Shown here: piece after piece, positions 26,920-36,023 of the stretch
Layout of the letters: every line of letters begins with the position of its first letter
How positions within the stretch are numbered: position 1 is the first letter of the stretch
Origin: Candidatus Cloacimonadota bacterium
GTDB taxonomy: Bacteria > UBA4055
Length of the DNA: 64,000 nt
Direction: 5' to 3'
Assembly (NCBI GenBank): GCA_002742935.1
Contig: PDON01000061.1
Span: 1 to 64,000, forward strand
Position numbers and translations under genes: made by a program
The notes under the pieces: model-generated
Told to the model about the DNA's origin: nothing
The model's database searches: none
Seen by the model: only the letters and a program-made list of their open reading frames with translations

Positions 26920-27585
26920 ATGAAAAGAAGTGATCTGTTTTTTACAATATTCATAATAGTGGTGTTTGCACCATTTTTTATATACGATGATCTTTACAAC
27001 GGATATATTAAATTCAACAGTGAACACAGCTATATAATGAGTTATATAAAGTTTGCTTTTTTAGCAACATTAGGGGAAGTGATCACTCTAAGAATGACCC
27101 AAAAGGTTTATAACAAAAAAGGTTTTGGTATTTTACCTAGAGCAATTGTTTGGGGATTTTTAGGAATTTTGATTAAAGTTGCTTTTGTAATCTTTGCAAC
27201 CGGAACACCAAATCTAATAAGTTCTTTAGGATTTAATCAATACCCCGATATTGTAAAAGCCTTCACTATAAGTGTTACCATGAATATATTCTTTGCTCCT
27301 GTAATGATGACTTTACATAAAATTACAGATATCCACATTATAAACAATGGAGGAACTATAAAGGGGTTATTTAGACCTATAGAGTTCGCAAAAATCTTTC
27401 CTACTATAAATTGGGAGATTATGTGGGGTTTTGTATTTAAAAAGACAATCCCACTCTTCTGGATTCCGGCTCATACCATTACATTTATGTTACCAAAAGA
27501 TTTCCAAATTCTCTTTGCTGCTCTTTTGGGTATAGCGTTAGGAGTAATCTTGGCATTTGCATCAAAAAAATCTGAAAAAAAATAG
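26920..27585 (+). CDS. Integral membrane protein (possibly Mpv17/PMP22-like)
   Basis: 221 residues with about five hydrophobic helices (FFTIFIIVVFAPFFIYDDL; FGILPRAIVWGFLGILIKVA; MNIFFAPVMMTLHKITD; C-terminal LFAALLGIALGVILAFAS). The segment INWEIMWGFVFKKTIPLFWI followed by PAHTITFMLP recalls bacterial proteins annotated as Mpv17/PMP22-like, a channel-like family of uncertain function; I hold this loosely. GGAG precedes the start at good spacing. It is 8 bp upstream of thyX, so the two are probably co-transcribed. Confidence 0.65.
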   Translation: MKRSDLFFTIFIIVVFAPFFIYDDLYNGYIKFNSEHSYIMSYIKFAFLATLGEVITLRMTQKVYNKKGFGILPRAIVWGFLGILIKVAFVIFATGTPNLISSLGFNQYPDIVKAFTISVTMNIFFAPVMMTLHKITDIHIINNGGTIKGLFRPIEFAKIFPTINWEIMWGFVFKKTIPLFWIPAHTITFMLPKDFQILFAALLGIALGVILAFASKKSEKK

Positions 27586-27593
27586 AGGTTTAT

Positions 27594-29018
27594 ATGAAAG
27601 TATTACTTGCAGGATACAATATTGATTCAGAAACTATTGAAGAGTTGAAAAATAGCAGTAACTACAATAAGGAGAATCTAACTCCTGAAACACTTTCTGC
27701 CGCTTATGCAAGAATAAGTAGAGATCCTAGAGATATAAATATTTTAAGAAAAGAATCTAGAGAAGAGGTTGAGAAAAGTAGAAAATCAAACTCAACTATT
27801 ATATTCGGGCTTGGTCACTCATCTGTTGCAGAACACGCTTTTTTAAACTTTGATATTATAGGACTTTCAAGATTAGCCGTTGAGGAGGTTCAAAAGTTTA
27901 GATTAGCTTCCTTTACCGAAAAGAGTCAAAGATATATAACTCTGGAGGATGATTATTTAATCCCAAATGGATTTTCAGGAGAGGATTTAGAGCTATTTAA
28001 TGAAACAATAAAAGTTCAAAACAGTGCTTACCACAAGCTTTATGATTCATTAAAAGATTATCTATTTAATAAATACTCGGAAAAAGTAAGTAAGAAAAAG
28101 GGTAAAATAATTGTTGACGGTTGGGCAAAAGAGGATGCTAGGTACGTTGTTTCTCTGGCAACTCTTTCACAATTTGGAATGAGTGTTAATGCTAGAAGTT
28201 TAGAAAATATGCTAAGAAGATTTTCTGCTTCAAAACTTCAAGAGGTACAAGATTTAGGAAAAGCAATATTTGAAAAGGTTAACGGTTTTGCCCCATCTAT
28301 TATAAAATATATAGAGAAAACAGAATATGATAGTAAGAGAGTAGAAAATCTTAGATTACTTGTAAACTCTATACCTAAGAGTAGTAAATCAAGTGATGAA
28401 GTGAAACTTGTCTCCTATGATAAAGATATAGATAACAAGGTTTTAGCATCTATATTGTACGAATATGGATTTGACGATTATGATCAGGCTTATAGTTATG
28501 TACTCTCTCTCTCTCTGGTAGAGAAGATGAAACTTGTAACAAATAGTCAGCAGTTTAGAAAATCTTACAATTCTGTTTGCAGGGGATATGAGTATGGTGA
28601 TTTTACTTTTGAACTCCTTTTGACAGCCACAAACTACGCCCAATTTAAAAGGCACAGGTTATCTTCTCAAGTAACGGGAGATTATGATATAGATTATGGC
28701 GTAAAAATGCCCCACACTATTGAGGAAGCGGGATTGAAAGATATTTTCAATCAAGTAATACAAAAAACAGATGAAACATATAGAAAACTTAAAAAATCAT
28801 CTCCTTCTCTGGCAGACTATATCCTAACAAATGCTCACAGAAGAAAGGTTCTGGTTAAAATGAATCTTAGAGAACTCTACCATTTTGTAAGTTTAAGATC
28901 TGATGAGCATGCACAATGGGATATTAGAGAAATATCAGATATGTTGAAAAATATTGTAAGAGATAAAGCTCCTGTAGTTTCACAATTTCTATTAGGGAAG
29001 GATAGCTTTTTACTTTAA
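27594..29018 (+). CDS. thyX: Double-length ThyX-type (flavin-dependent) thymidylate synthase
   Basis: 474 residues, about twice a normal ThyX (~220-250), with two Thy1-like halves. The first half has GHSSVAEHAFLNFDI and KFRLASFTEKSQRY (about residues 102-115), aligning with the RHR...NExSxRY motif but lacking the RHR. The second half keeps KRHRLSSQ (near 350) but not the NExSxRY part, and ends with the conserved NLRELYHFVSLRSDEHAQWD. ThyX makes dTMP from dUMP with FAD and methylene-tetrahydrofolate; whether this duplicated form does so is not proven by sequence. No thyA is seen in the window. GAGG precedes the start. Confidence 0.85.
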   Translation: MKVLLAGYNIDSETIEELKNSSNYNKENLTPETLSAAYARISRDPRDINILRKESREEVEKSRKSNSTIIFGLGHSSVAEHAFLNFDIIGLSRLAVEEVQKFRLASFTEKSQRYITLEDDYLIPNGFSGEDLELFNETIKVQNSAYHKLYDSLKDYLFNKYSEKVSKKKGKIIVDGWAKEDARYVVSLATLSQFGMSVNARSLENMLRRFSASKLQEVQDLGKAIFEKVNGFAPSIIKYIEKTEYDSKRVENLRLLVNSIPKSSKSSDEVKLVSYDKDIDNKVLASILYEYGFDDYDQAYSYVLSLSLVEKMKLVTNSQQFRKSYNSVCRGYEYGDFTFELLLTATNYAQFKRHRLSSQVTGDYDIDYGVKMPHTIEEAGLKDIFNQVIQKTDETYRKLKKSSPSLADYILTNAHRRKVLVKMNLRELYHFVSLRSDEHAQWDIREISDMLKNIVRDKAPVVSQFLLGKDSFLL

Positions 29019-29035
29019 AATTTAATAGAAATCTT

Positions 29036-29063
29036 TAGGGGTAGGATAAATTTCTACCCCCAA
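29036..29063. terminator. Stem-loop after thyX
   Basis: TAGGGGTAGGATA and TCTACCCCCA form a GC-rich stem with an AT loop, midway between the convergent thyX and mltA genes. The T-run is poor on both strands. Confidence 0.45.
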
Positions 29064-29116
29064 ACTATCTATCAACTTTTCGTAACAAATCCTAAATATA
29101 AAAAACATTGAGAAGA

Positions 29117-30301
29117 TTAAGGTTTCAACAATAGATACAGTTTTCCATTCTTGGCTCTAAACTTTCCGGAAAAGTCTCCCGCTCTCCTGCCAATACCTTT
29201 ATAAAAGTCAATGTGATTCTTAATAATTGCCCCACCGGTATCCTGATCTATAACAAAGTTCTTAACGGTATAATCCTCCCCACCATAACTATCACTGCAA
29301 TCCAAAAAGAATAGCCCCCCGCCACTAAAATGTTTCTTATCCATAGCAATAGAGGTTTCAGGGGTTACAGGAAAACCTAAGCTGCCTTTGGGAGCCATAC
29401 TGTTTGATATTTCATTATAAACCTTGAAATCTTTTTCATAAAAAACATAACTCTCATTGACTGAGCATATCTCTTCAATAGTTTCAGGGTTTTTATTTAA
29501 ATACCTTTTAATTGTTTGCATGGAGATAGAATCTCTTGAAATGAGACCTTTCTCTATCATATATTTACCCAAAGATTTATAAGATCTTGAATTTTTACCT
29601 GCATAATTAAACTTATGGATCTTACCATCAGGAGTTTCCACAAAACCGCCACCTTGAATATGAAAACTGAATATATCGGGGTAGCTGTCAAAGTAGATAA
29701 GTTCTAAACCTTTTCCTGAAAGCTTACCTTGAAAATCAATACCGTTTCTACTAAATACAGGATCAACCCTTTTTGATTCAAAATCAACTAAGCATGCAAC
29801 CTTTGAAGCAGATCTAACTCTCCCCCTTTTAAGGAAATTTGGATCAAATTTTTCTGTATTTATGTAAAATAGATTCTCCGGTTTTTTATAAAGTGCCCAT
29901 TTATACCTATCACTTTTTTCATAATCTCCACTGTAAATAGGGGAGTAGTAAGAGGTAACCTCCGTTTTTCCGTAAAGATCATCTAGAGTGTACACATCAA
30001 AATATTTGTTTAGATCTATTGTAATAAAATTACTCTCCAGTAAGCTATCCAAAAGTTCTAAACTCTCTATAGCCCTGCCTTTATCTATTTTAAGATTCCC
30101 ATATTTAATAGAATCAATATTTAATCTTTTATTAAAATAGTCTATTTGTCTTTTTATAGCTAACTTAACCAGATTGGGGCTACTTGGATATTTAACAACT
30201 AAGGGCTTATCCCTTTTTTTAAAGATAAAACCCTCCTCTTTTACTAAGCTGCATGAACTTATTAAAATTGAGATAATGACTATTAATATTTTTCTTACCA
30301 T
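29117..30301 (-). CDS. mltA: Membrane-bound lytic murein transglycosylase A (MltA) lipoprotein
   Basis: With start ATG 30301 the N-terminus is MVRKILIVIISILISSC, a lipoprotein signal with lipobox ISSC; the track's longer start (30373) is rejected. MltA-domain signatures are VTSYYSPIYSGDY, FSFHIQGGGFVETPDGK and SLGKYMIEKGLI. The C-terminal 3D domain includes FVIDQDTGGAIKN-like residues (VIDQDTGGAI) and the catalytic-region IDFYKGIGRRAGDFSGK. MltA cleaves peptidoglycan glycan strands to 1,6-anhydromuropeptides at the outer membrane's inner face. About 395 residues, normal for the family. Single gene. Confidence 0.88.
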   Translation of the reverse strand: MVRKILIVIISILISSCSLVKEEGFIFKKRDKPLVVKYPSSPNLVKLAIKRQIDYFNKRLNIDSIKYGNLKIDKGRAIESLELLDSLLESNFITIDLNKYFDVYTLDDLYGKTEVTSYYSPIYSGDYEKSDRYKWALYKKPENLFYINTEKFDPNFLKRGRVRSASKVACLVDFESKRVDPVFSRNGIDFQGKLSGKGLELIYFDSYPDIFSFHIQGGGFVETPDGKIHKFNYAGKNSRSYKSLGKYMIEKGLISRDSISMQTIKRYLNKNPETIEEICSVNESYVFYEKDFKVYNEISNSMAPKGSLGFPVTPETSIAMDKKHFSGGGLFFLDCSDSYGGEDYTVKNFVIDQDTGGAIIKNHIDFYKGIGRRAGDFSGKFRAKNGKLYLLLKP

Positions 30302-30386
30302 CTTATTATCCCTCAAAATTTTAATACAAAAGAAACTCTTAGTAAAAAAAGTTATAAATAAAACTTCAAACATGTGAAAAGTTTAA

Positions 30387-30503
30387 GTAGATCTCCTGAA
30401 AAAAGGTTAGATTCTATTTATTTGAGAATCATGTGCCTTGTTTCAAGAGTATTTATATAAAATGTTTAAATATAATTTGTTTGCTCTTTTCTAGTAGATC
30501 TTA
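30387..30503. repeat. Palindromic element with weak terminal inverted repeats
   Basis: TAGATCTCCTGAAAAAAGG at the left and CTCTTTTCTAGTAGATCTTA at the right are imperfect inverse complements and resemble the GGGATCTACTGAAAAA ends of 51632-51753 and 59894-60029. It lies between mltA and the DUF3343 gene and contains no ORF. Weakest member of the family. Confidence 0.35.
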
Positions 30504-30567
30504 CCTAAAGGCTTCAACATAATACTACAAGGTGTTATTAGTTCTAAATTTAAACTTTAGTGTTAAC

Positions 30568-30780
30568 CTATAGCTCAACAATCCTATCATACTCAATACC
30601 TTCATCAATGAGAATCTTCTCTATCTTTTTCTTGTCATCATTGAACTTTATGCAATAACCACAATCTGAAGAAAGCTCTCTTGGAACAGAGGTCATTGAT
30701 GAAGTTACACCTTTACTTTCCAAAACCTCATTTGCCCAAATAGCGTAATTAGTTGAAAAAAATAAAATTATTTTATCCAT
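30568..30780 (-). CDS. DUF3343 protein (putative Se/S carrier)
   Basis: 70 residues, matching the DUF3343 family in length and in its [11 protein letters not shown] segment (about residues 37-47), whose two cysteines could carry sulfur or selenium. Family members occur next to YedE, TusA/YedF and a class V desulfurase in selenium-using bacteria. Its start overlaps the desulfurase end by 8 bp, so it is the last gene of a tightly coupled four-gene operon. Assignment to the family is good; the carrier role is inferred from context. Confidence 0.8.
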   Translation of the reverse strand: MDKIILFFSTNYAIWANEVLESKGVTSSMTSVPRELSSDCGYCIKFNDDKKKIEKILIDEGIEYDRIVEL

Positions 30781-31942
30781 TAGTTATCTCCTTTAATGCT
30801 TTAACAGCAAAATCTATTTCCTCAAAATTATTAAATATACCAAAACCAAATCTAACAGACCCTTGGGGAAAAGTTCCTAAACTTTTATGAGCAATAGGTG
30901 CACAATGAAGACCAACTCTGGACATAATATTATACTTTTCCGAAAGGTTTTCTCCTATGTAAGATGGAGTAAATCCTTCAATATTAAAGGATACAACTCC
31001 GGTTCTACATCTATGATCATCAGAGTAGGAAACAAATCCTTTTAGGTTCTCATAAGCAAGTTCAATAAACTTTTTTTGGAGAGATACCTTATGATTTTCT
31101 ACCTCCTTAAAACTATTGAATCTATTTTTAAGATATGAGATCCCTTCGTACAAACCTGCAATTCCCGGAAGGTTTAAGGTTCCACTTTCAAAACTGTCAG
31201 GAAGAAAATCCGGCTGAATCTCTTTATCAGAAAAACTTCCTGTTCCGCCATAGTTAATAGGAGAAAGAATCTTTTCATCAAATTTATCTGAAAGTATTAG
31301 AGCTCCGGTTCCCATAGGACCGTAAAAATTTTTATGACCCGCAATAGCAACCATATCAACAGAATTTTCCTTTAAGGAAAGATCTATAACACCACCACTC
31401 TGAGCAGCATCAACTAAAACAATAGCACCCTCTTTTTTAGCCATACTACTAAGAAGTTCAATATTTTGGGTAAAACCATTTACATTTGAGGAGTGGTTTA
31501 GAACTACAAAATCTATTTTTTGACTTTTCAGTTTTTTCTCAAAAACCTCTGCATCTATCTCTCCATTTTTATATGAAGGAACCATATCAAACTCTAATAG
31601 ACCTCTATTTTTAAGTTCATTTAAAGGTCTGATAACTGAATTATGCTCCATAGAGGAGGTGAGAACCCTAGTTTTTCCTTTTAATAACCCCTGTATCCCA
31701 AAATTTAAAGCTTGGGTTGTATTGTTTGTGAATATAACCTTCATAAGATTCTTTACTTCATAAAGGTCTCCTATAGCTTTTCTGGTTTTAAACAATACTC
31801 TTCCTGAGCTAACGGAATTTTTATGACCTGACCTGCCTGAATTGCCACCTATATTTGAAATAAAGTTTGAAACCCCCAAAACCACCTCCTTTGGCTTAGG
31901 AAAAGAGGTGGCTGTATTGTCTAAATATACTATTTTTTCCAT
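30773..31942 (-). CDS. Cysteine desulfurase family protein (selenium-cluster type)
   Basis: A 389-residue class V PLP-fold protein: [12 protein letters not shown] at the N-terminus, PLP lysine in [17 protein letters not shown] (near residue 203) and catalytic Cys in [14 protein letters not shown] (near 347), followed by [11 protein letters not shown]. It resembles the EF2568-type desulfurase subgroup found with YedE/TusA-like/DUF3343 proteins rather than general IscS/SufS; no iscU or suf genes are adjacent. It would mobilise sulfur from cysteine or selenium from selenocysteine. The start codon overlaps the TusA-like stop (TAATG) and the end overlaps DUF3343. Confidence 0.88.
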   Translation of the reverse strand: MEKIVYLDNTATSFPKPKEVVLGVSNFISNIGGNSGRSGHKNSVSSGRVLFKTRKAIGDLYEVKNLMKVIFTNNTTQALNFGIQGLLKGKTRVLTSSMEHNSVIRPLNELKNRGLLEFDMVPSYKNGEIDAEVFEKKLKSQKIDFVVLNHSSNVNGFTQNIELLSSMAKKEGAIVLVDAAQSGGVIDLSLKENSVDMVAIAGHKNFYGPMGTGALILSDKFDEKILSPINYGGTGSFSDKEIQPDFLPDSFESGTLNLPGIAGLYEGISYLKNRFNSFKEVENHKVSLQKKFIELAYENLKGFVSYSDDHRCRTGVVSFNIEGFTPSYIGENLSEKYNIMSRVGLHCAPIAHKSLGTFPQGSVRFGFGIFNNFEEIDFAVKALKEITNG

Positions 31943-32148
31943 TATCTTTTAACTGTGTAAACAGTATACCCTTCTAAATCTTTAGTAATAAAGTCTAATT
32001 TAAACCTTTTTAAATTTCTTGCAACATTTTCTTTTGATGCTTCACTATCTAAAAAAATTTCAAAATCTTCATTCCCATTTTTTATTTCATTAGTAACCAA
32101 TAGGACAGGTTCAGGGCAGGAAAGCCCTCTGACATCTAAAGTTCTCAT
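31942..32148 (-). CDS. TusA/YedF-like sulfurtransferase
   Basis: 68 residues beginning [18 protein letters not shown], the classic TusA/SirA fold signature with the active Cys in CPxP near residue 11. TusA-family proteins relay persulfide sulfur; YedF-type members occur in selenium clusters. It overlaps the desulfurase start by one base and begins just 1 bp before the YedE stop is passed, so all four genes are coupled. Only the single TusA domain is present, not the longer YedF form. Confidence 0.85.
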   Translation of the reverse strand: MRTLDVRGLSCPEPVLLVTNEIKNGNEDFEIFLDSEASKENVARNLKRFKLDFITKDLEGYTVYTVKR

Positions 32149-32149
32149 T

Positions 32150-33217
32150 CTACTTACCTCTCTCTTCTATCATAAAAAAACCAACTGCAACACAGAAAAT
32201 GATACCAATGATTGTTGCAATTGCACCAAACTCACCTAAACCTTTAGGGGAGGATGCTAAACTAAAATTGTGAGCAAATGAAGCTCCAACAAACATGCCC
32301 ATTACAAAAACTCCCGAATCTGTATCCCCCTCACCGGTTAAGATAAGTTGCCTTCCGGGACAACCACCTGCTAAAGAGAAGGCTAAACCCGAAAGAACCA
32401 TACCTAAAAAGTTCCATACATGAAGACTGTGGGCTATTGGCTGGCCTTCAAAACCAATATTGAACTGACCTAAAATTATATTTAATACAGTAGCAGAGAC
32501 TACTAACGAGATAACTCCTGAGATTAGGTGAGTATCTTTAACTAAAATAAGATCTCTTATAGCCCCCATTGTACAAAATCTGCTCCTTTGAGCTAAAAAT
32601 CCAACGAGTAGACCTGCTCCTAAACTTATTAGTATTGGTGCATGCATAGATCCGGGTCCTTTACTGCTTAACATTATTTTTGAAAAATCAAAAACTAAAA
32701 ACAGTAGTAATACTACCATGAATATAGGCATCATGTATCCACCAAGCTTATTTTTTTGAGGTTGTGATCTACCTAGAGAAAACCCTTTTTTAAGGAAAAA
32801 AGATCCTCCCGCAATTCCTGTTATTAAACCTGCTATACCTAGAATTGCATTTAGGTCTCCACCTGCCAATCTGAGTAATCCCCTCCATGGGCAACCCAAG
32901 AATACAAGAGCTCCAATCATTGCAAAAACACCTAAGAAGAAGCGTATTATTGTTGAAGATCCTCCTCTAGGATTAAACTCTTTCTTAAAAAATGAAATTA
33001 TAAATGCACCTAATAAAATTCCAATTATTTCAGGCCTAATATATTGAACAACACCGGCTCTGTGAAACCCTATAGATCCGGCAATATCTCTTTCAAAGCA
33101 CGCTACACATATACCCATATTACCTGGATTCCCCAAATATTGTAAGGTTGCAGCTACAATACCAATTATAAGACCAACTGTGATTATCCCATATAGAGAT
33201 GAAAGAAAATTTTTCAT
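32150..33217 (-). CDS. yedE: YedE-family transporter, selenium-associated type
   Basis: 355 residues with about ten hydrophobic helices and the two-fold YeeE/YedE repeat (Sulf_transp). The N-terminal GNPGNMGICVACFERDIAGS and the RAGVVQYIRPEIIGILLGAF block are characteristic of the selenium-metabolism YedE subgroup (TIGR04112 type). Conserved cysteines occur in GCPWRG, RSRFCTMGAIRD and GGCPGRQLI, as in thiosulfate/selenium-species transporters of this fold. It is first in the operon yedE - TusA-like - desulfurase - DUF3343; AAGGAAG precedes the start. The substrate (a selenium or sulfur species) is inferred from family and neighbours. Confidence 0.88.
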   Translation of the reverse strand: MKNFLSSLYGIITVGLIIGIVAATLQYLGNPGNMGICVACFERDIAGSIGFHRAGVVQYIRPEIIGILLGAFIISFFKKEFNPRGGSSTIIRFFLGVFAMIGALVFLGCPWRGLLRLAGGDLNAILGIAGLITGIAGGSFFLKKGFSLGRSQPQKNKLGGYMMPIFMVVLLLFLVFDFSKIMLSSKGPGSMHAPILISLGAGLLVGFLAQRSRFCTMGAIRDLILVKDTHLISGVISLVVSATVLNIILGQFNIGFEGQPIAHSLHVWNFLGMVLSGLAFSLAGGCPGRQLILTGEGDTDSGVFVMGMFVGASFAHNFSLASSPKGLGEFGAIATIIGIIFCVAVGFFMIEERGK

Positions 33218-33333
33218 CTGAACTTCCTTATATTTTAATTTAAAAAATAAATAATGTAAAACACCTTTAGGTCTAGCTTAAATAAGGGGTTACTTTTAAG
33301 ATCTTATTTTATAGATAAGTTACAGTAATAATT

Positions 33334-33362
33334 ATCTTAGGGATCATTTAAAATCCATGCAA
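33334..33362 (-). promoter_or_regulatory. Candidate promoter of the yedE operon, with a palindromic spacer
   Basis: On the minus strand TTGCAT, a 17-bp spacer and TAAGAT lie about 115 bp upstream of yedE. The spacer GGATTTTAAATGATCCC contains an imperfect palindrome (GGAT...ATCC) that could bind a regulator. Between it and yedE I see no riboswitch I recognise. Confidence 0.35.
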
Positions 33363-33660
33363 AACAAGATTAAAAGCCAATTAGATCGCCTGATATTAAT
33401 TCCTTTAGCCTAAAGGTATGGGGAAATCCTTAAACTCGTCAACAAAAACCTGGGGTTGTAAAATAGATATATGTCCTAGTTTTTTGACTCAACGAATTTA
33501 GCCTATAATTTTAATTGAGAATAACAAAAACAATTTAATAAACAGCAAAAAAAATGTCAACATTTTTTTTACTAATATGGAATTATGGAAAATATGAGCT
33601 GTTTTCATTTAATTGGAAGAGGAAGAAGCAACCAGAGAAATTGAGAATAAAATAGCAAAA

Positions 33661-33736
33661 GTGCACCCGACCGGATTCGAACCGGTAACCGCAAGAGTCG
33701 GAGTCCTGAATTCTATCCAATTGAACTACGGGTGCA
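33661..33736 (-). tRNA. tRNA-Arg (anticodon CCG)
   Basis: The reverse complement folds as a full cloverleaf: acceptor TGCACCC/GGGTGCA with discriminator C, a D-arm with TTGGATAG, anticodon stem CAGGA/TCTTG with loop CTCCGAC (anticodon CCG, reading CGG), variable loop and T-arm ACCGG-TTCGAAT-CCGGT. The 3' CCA is not encoded. Confidence 0.95.
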
Positions 33737-34067
33737 TAGAAATAAGCTTCCGTTCAAAATAATAAAAATAGTGTAAAAAAGTAATGGTTTTATTTCTTTT
33801 TAATACTATGAAGAAATTCCAAGATATTTTTAAAAGTTTAACTTTAAACTTAAACCGGAAAATAAACAATGGAAGAAAAAAATAAGAAAAAACAATAAAA
33901 GTTTAGTTTTCTAACTTTTAAAATATTATTTTACAGCAACTCTTCACTTTAATTAATTAAAATAGAATATAAATTAAGTGGAGTTATTTTGTTGATAAAG
34001 ATCTACTGAAAAAAATTGAGGTAAAAATAGTTTTAGATTTAATACAAATTAATGGGAAGATAGAGAT
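33737..34067. other. Intergenic region between tRNA-Arg and uppP
   Basis: About 330 bp of very AT-rich sequence. The only notable item is AGATCTACTGAAAAAA near 34000, which matches one end of the inverted-repeat elements but has no partner end; it may be a solo remnant. The 33363-33660 stretch on the other side of the tRNA holds a small CCTTTAGGCTAAAGG palindrome and nothing else I can name. Confidence 0.4.
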
Positions 34068-34904
34068 ATGAGTGAAATAGTTAAATCGATTATAATGGGA
34101 ATAGTACAAGGGGCTACAGAGTTTCTGCCCATATCATCATCGGGTCATTTGGCACTTATGCATAAGTTTTTAAACTTCCAAACCGAATCAAACCTATTTT
34201 TTGATGTAATGCTCCATCTTGCTACCCTCATTGCTGTAATAATATTTTTTAGAGATAAGATAAAAGATATTATTGTAGGGTTTTTCTACGGTGTAAAAAC
34301 TTTGGGAAAAGGCGGAACATTTAGAGAATCATTTCTGGAGAGTTTATACTCAAGACTCTCTCTACTAATAATAGTGGGATCTATTCCTACAGCTGCCATA
34401 GGCTTAATCTTTAAAGATCTTTTTGAATCTTATAACTCAAATCTGATTGTTGTTGGTTCAGCTCTCATTGTTACATCTATTTTACTTCTTTTATACGAGA
34501 TCTCAAGAAAAGGTTACAAAGATGAAAATAAGCTTTCATTCAAGGATGTGTTTATTATAGGTATAGTACAAGGTATAGCCATAATCCCGGGTATATCAAG
34601 ATCGGGATCTACCATAGCTGCTGCAAAACTTTTAAGAGTAAAAAAGGAGACTGCCGCAAGTTTTTCTTTTCTTCTCTCAATTCCTGCAGTTGGAGGAGCG
34701 TTCCTTTTAAAACTTAAAGATCTTTTTCAAGAGAATCTTAGTTTTGATTTTGCAACTGTTGCAGCAGGATTCTTGGCAAGCTTTATAACAGGGTATTTAT
34801 GTTTAGCTATGCTTTTATGGCTCATAAGAAAGGCTAATCTTAAAATTTTTATTCTATACTGTTTTATAATGGGTAGTTATGCTTTATATTATGCTTTAAA
34901 TTAA
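34068..34904 (+). CDS. uppP: Undecaprenyl-diphosphatase
   Basis: 278-residue polytopic membrane protein of the BacA/UppP family, which recycles undecaprenyl diphosphate to the monophosphate carrier for peptidoglycan and glycan synthesis. Signature segments are GIVQGATEFLPISSSGHLAL near the N-terminus, VMLHLATLIAVI, and the second repeat GIVQGIAIIPGISRSGSTIA with the catalytic-region Arg/Ser. Length is typical. GGGAAG precedes the start. recA follows after 15 bp, so they are probably co-transcribed, an unusual but functionally neutral pairing. Confidence 0.95.
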   Translation: MSEIVKSIIMGIVQGATEFLPISSSGHLALMHKFLNFQTESNLFFDVMLHLATLIAVIIFFRDKIKDIIVGFFYGVKTLGKGGTFRESFLESLYSRLSLLIIVGSIPTAAIGLIFKDLFESYNSNLIVVGSALIVTSILLLLYEISRKGYKDENKLSFKDVFIIGIVQGIAIIPGISRSGSTIAAAKLLRVKKETAASFSFLLSIPAVGGAFLLKLKDLFQENLSFDFATVAAGFLASFITGYLCLAMLLWLIRKANLKIFILYCFIMGSYALYYALN

Positions 34905-34919
34905 AATCCGGAGCTCTTT

Positions 34920-35948
34920 ATGGAAGATAGAAAAGAACGAGAAAAAATGTTAGAACTTTCAATAAAGCAGATTGAAAAGAATCATGGTAAGGGTGCCATT
35001 ATGAAACTTGGTGACAGCCCTAGACATTCTGTAGAATCTGTATCTACAGGGTCATTAACTTTAGATTATGCATTAGGTATTGGAGGATTACCAAGAGGAA
35101 GAATAATTGAGATATATGGACCAGAAAGCTCTGGTAAAACAACGCTTACTTTACATGTTCTTGCAGAGGCACAGAGAAAGGGTGGTTTGGTAGCATTTAT
35201 TGATGCTGAACATGCTCTTGATACAAATTATGCAGAAAAACTTGGAGTAGATACAACAAACCTATTGGTTTCACAGCCGGATTATGGAGAGCAAGCTTTA
35301 GATATTGCTGAAACTCTTGTAAGGTCAAACGCTCTTGATGTAATTGTTGTTGATTCGGTAGCTGCTTTAACTCCAAAAGCTGAAATTGAGGGAGAGATGG
35401 GTGATTCTCACATGGGGCTACAAGCAAGGCTTATGTCTCAAGCTTTGAGAAAACTTACAGGAACAATAGCAAAAACAAATACTATTTTAATATTTATCAA
35501 TCAGCTTAGAATGAAGATTGGAGTAATGTTTGGATCGCCTGAAACAACAACAGGTGGTAATGCTCTAAAATTTTACTCATCTGTAAGAATTGATATTAGA
35601 AAGATTTCTACCTTAAAAGATGGTGATAATGTTTTTGGTAACAAAGTTAGAGCCAAGGTTGTAAAAAATAAGGTTTCTCCTCCATTTAGAGAGGGTGAGT
35701 TTGATATCCTGTTTGGTGAGGGTATATCAAAAGTTGGAGAGATCATTGATCTTGGAGTAAAACATGAGATAATAAAAAAAGCCGGATCTTGGTTCTCGTT
35801 TGGAGAGGAGAGAATAGGTCAGGGAAGAGAGAAAGTAAAAGCTATTCTTCTTGAAAATGAGGATATGTACAAAAAGATTGAGCATGAGATTCAGCTTAAA
35901 CTTGGTATGATAAAGAGCGAGGAAGAGAGTACCCAAGAAGAGGGATAG
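34920..35948 (+). CDS. recA: Recombinase RecA
   Basis: 342 residues with Walker [14 protein letters not shown], the Walker B-region [15 protein letters not shown], the L1/L2 DNA-binding loops ([36 protein letters not shown]) and an acidic C-terminal tail ([10 protein letters not shown]). It forms filaments on single-stranded DNA, promotes strand exchange and triggers SOS autocleavage of LexA-like repressors. A good ribosome-binding site (GGAG) lies just after uppP. No LexA gene or clear SOS box is visible here, and no recX follows; lysS is next. Confidence 0.97.
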   Translation: MEDRKEREKMLELSIKQIEKNHGKGAIMKLGDSPRHSVESVSTGSLTLDYALGIGGLPRGRIIEIYGPESSGKTTLTLHVLAEAQRKGGLVAFIDAEHALDTNYAEKLGVDTTNLLVSQPDYGEQALDIAETLVRSNALDVIVVDSVAALTPKAEIEGEMGDSHMGLQARLMSQALRKLTGTIAKTNTILIFINQLRMKIGVMFGSPETTTGGNALKFYSSVRIDIRKISTLKDGDNVFGNKVRAKVVKNKVSPPFREGEFDILFGEGISKVGEIIDLGVKHEIIKKAGSWFSFGEERIGQGREKVKAILLENEDMYKKIEHEIQLKLGMIKSEEESTQEEG

Positions 35949-36023
35949 ATTTTATATAGAGATTATAGATTTGTCAGATAATAAGGTTGATCTGACAGAT
36001 TAAAATTATAGAAGGGGGTAAAT

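Noticed and set aside
33218-33660. Long leader upstream of yedE considered as a riboswitch or small RNA
   Set aside because: Only a small palindrome and a candidate promoter are visible; no known riboswitch, 6S, SRP, RNase P or tmRNA signature was found.
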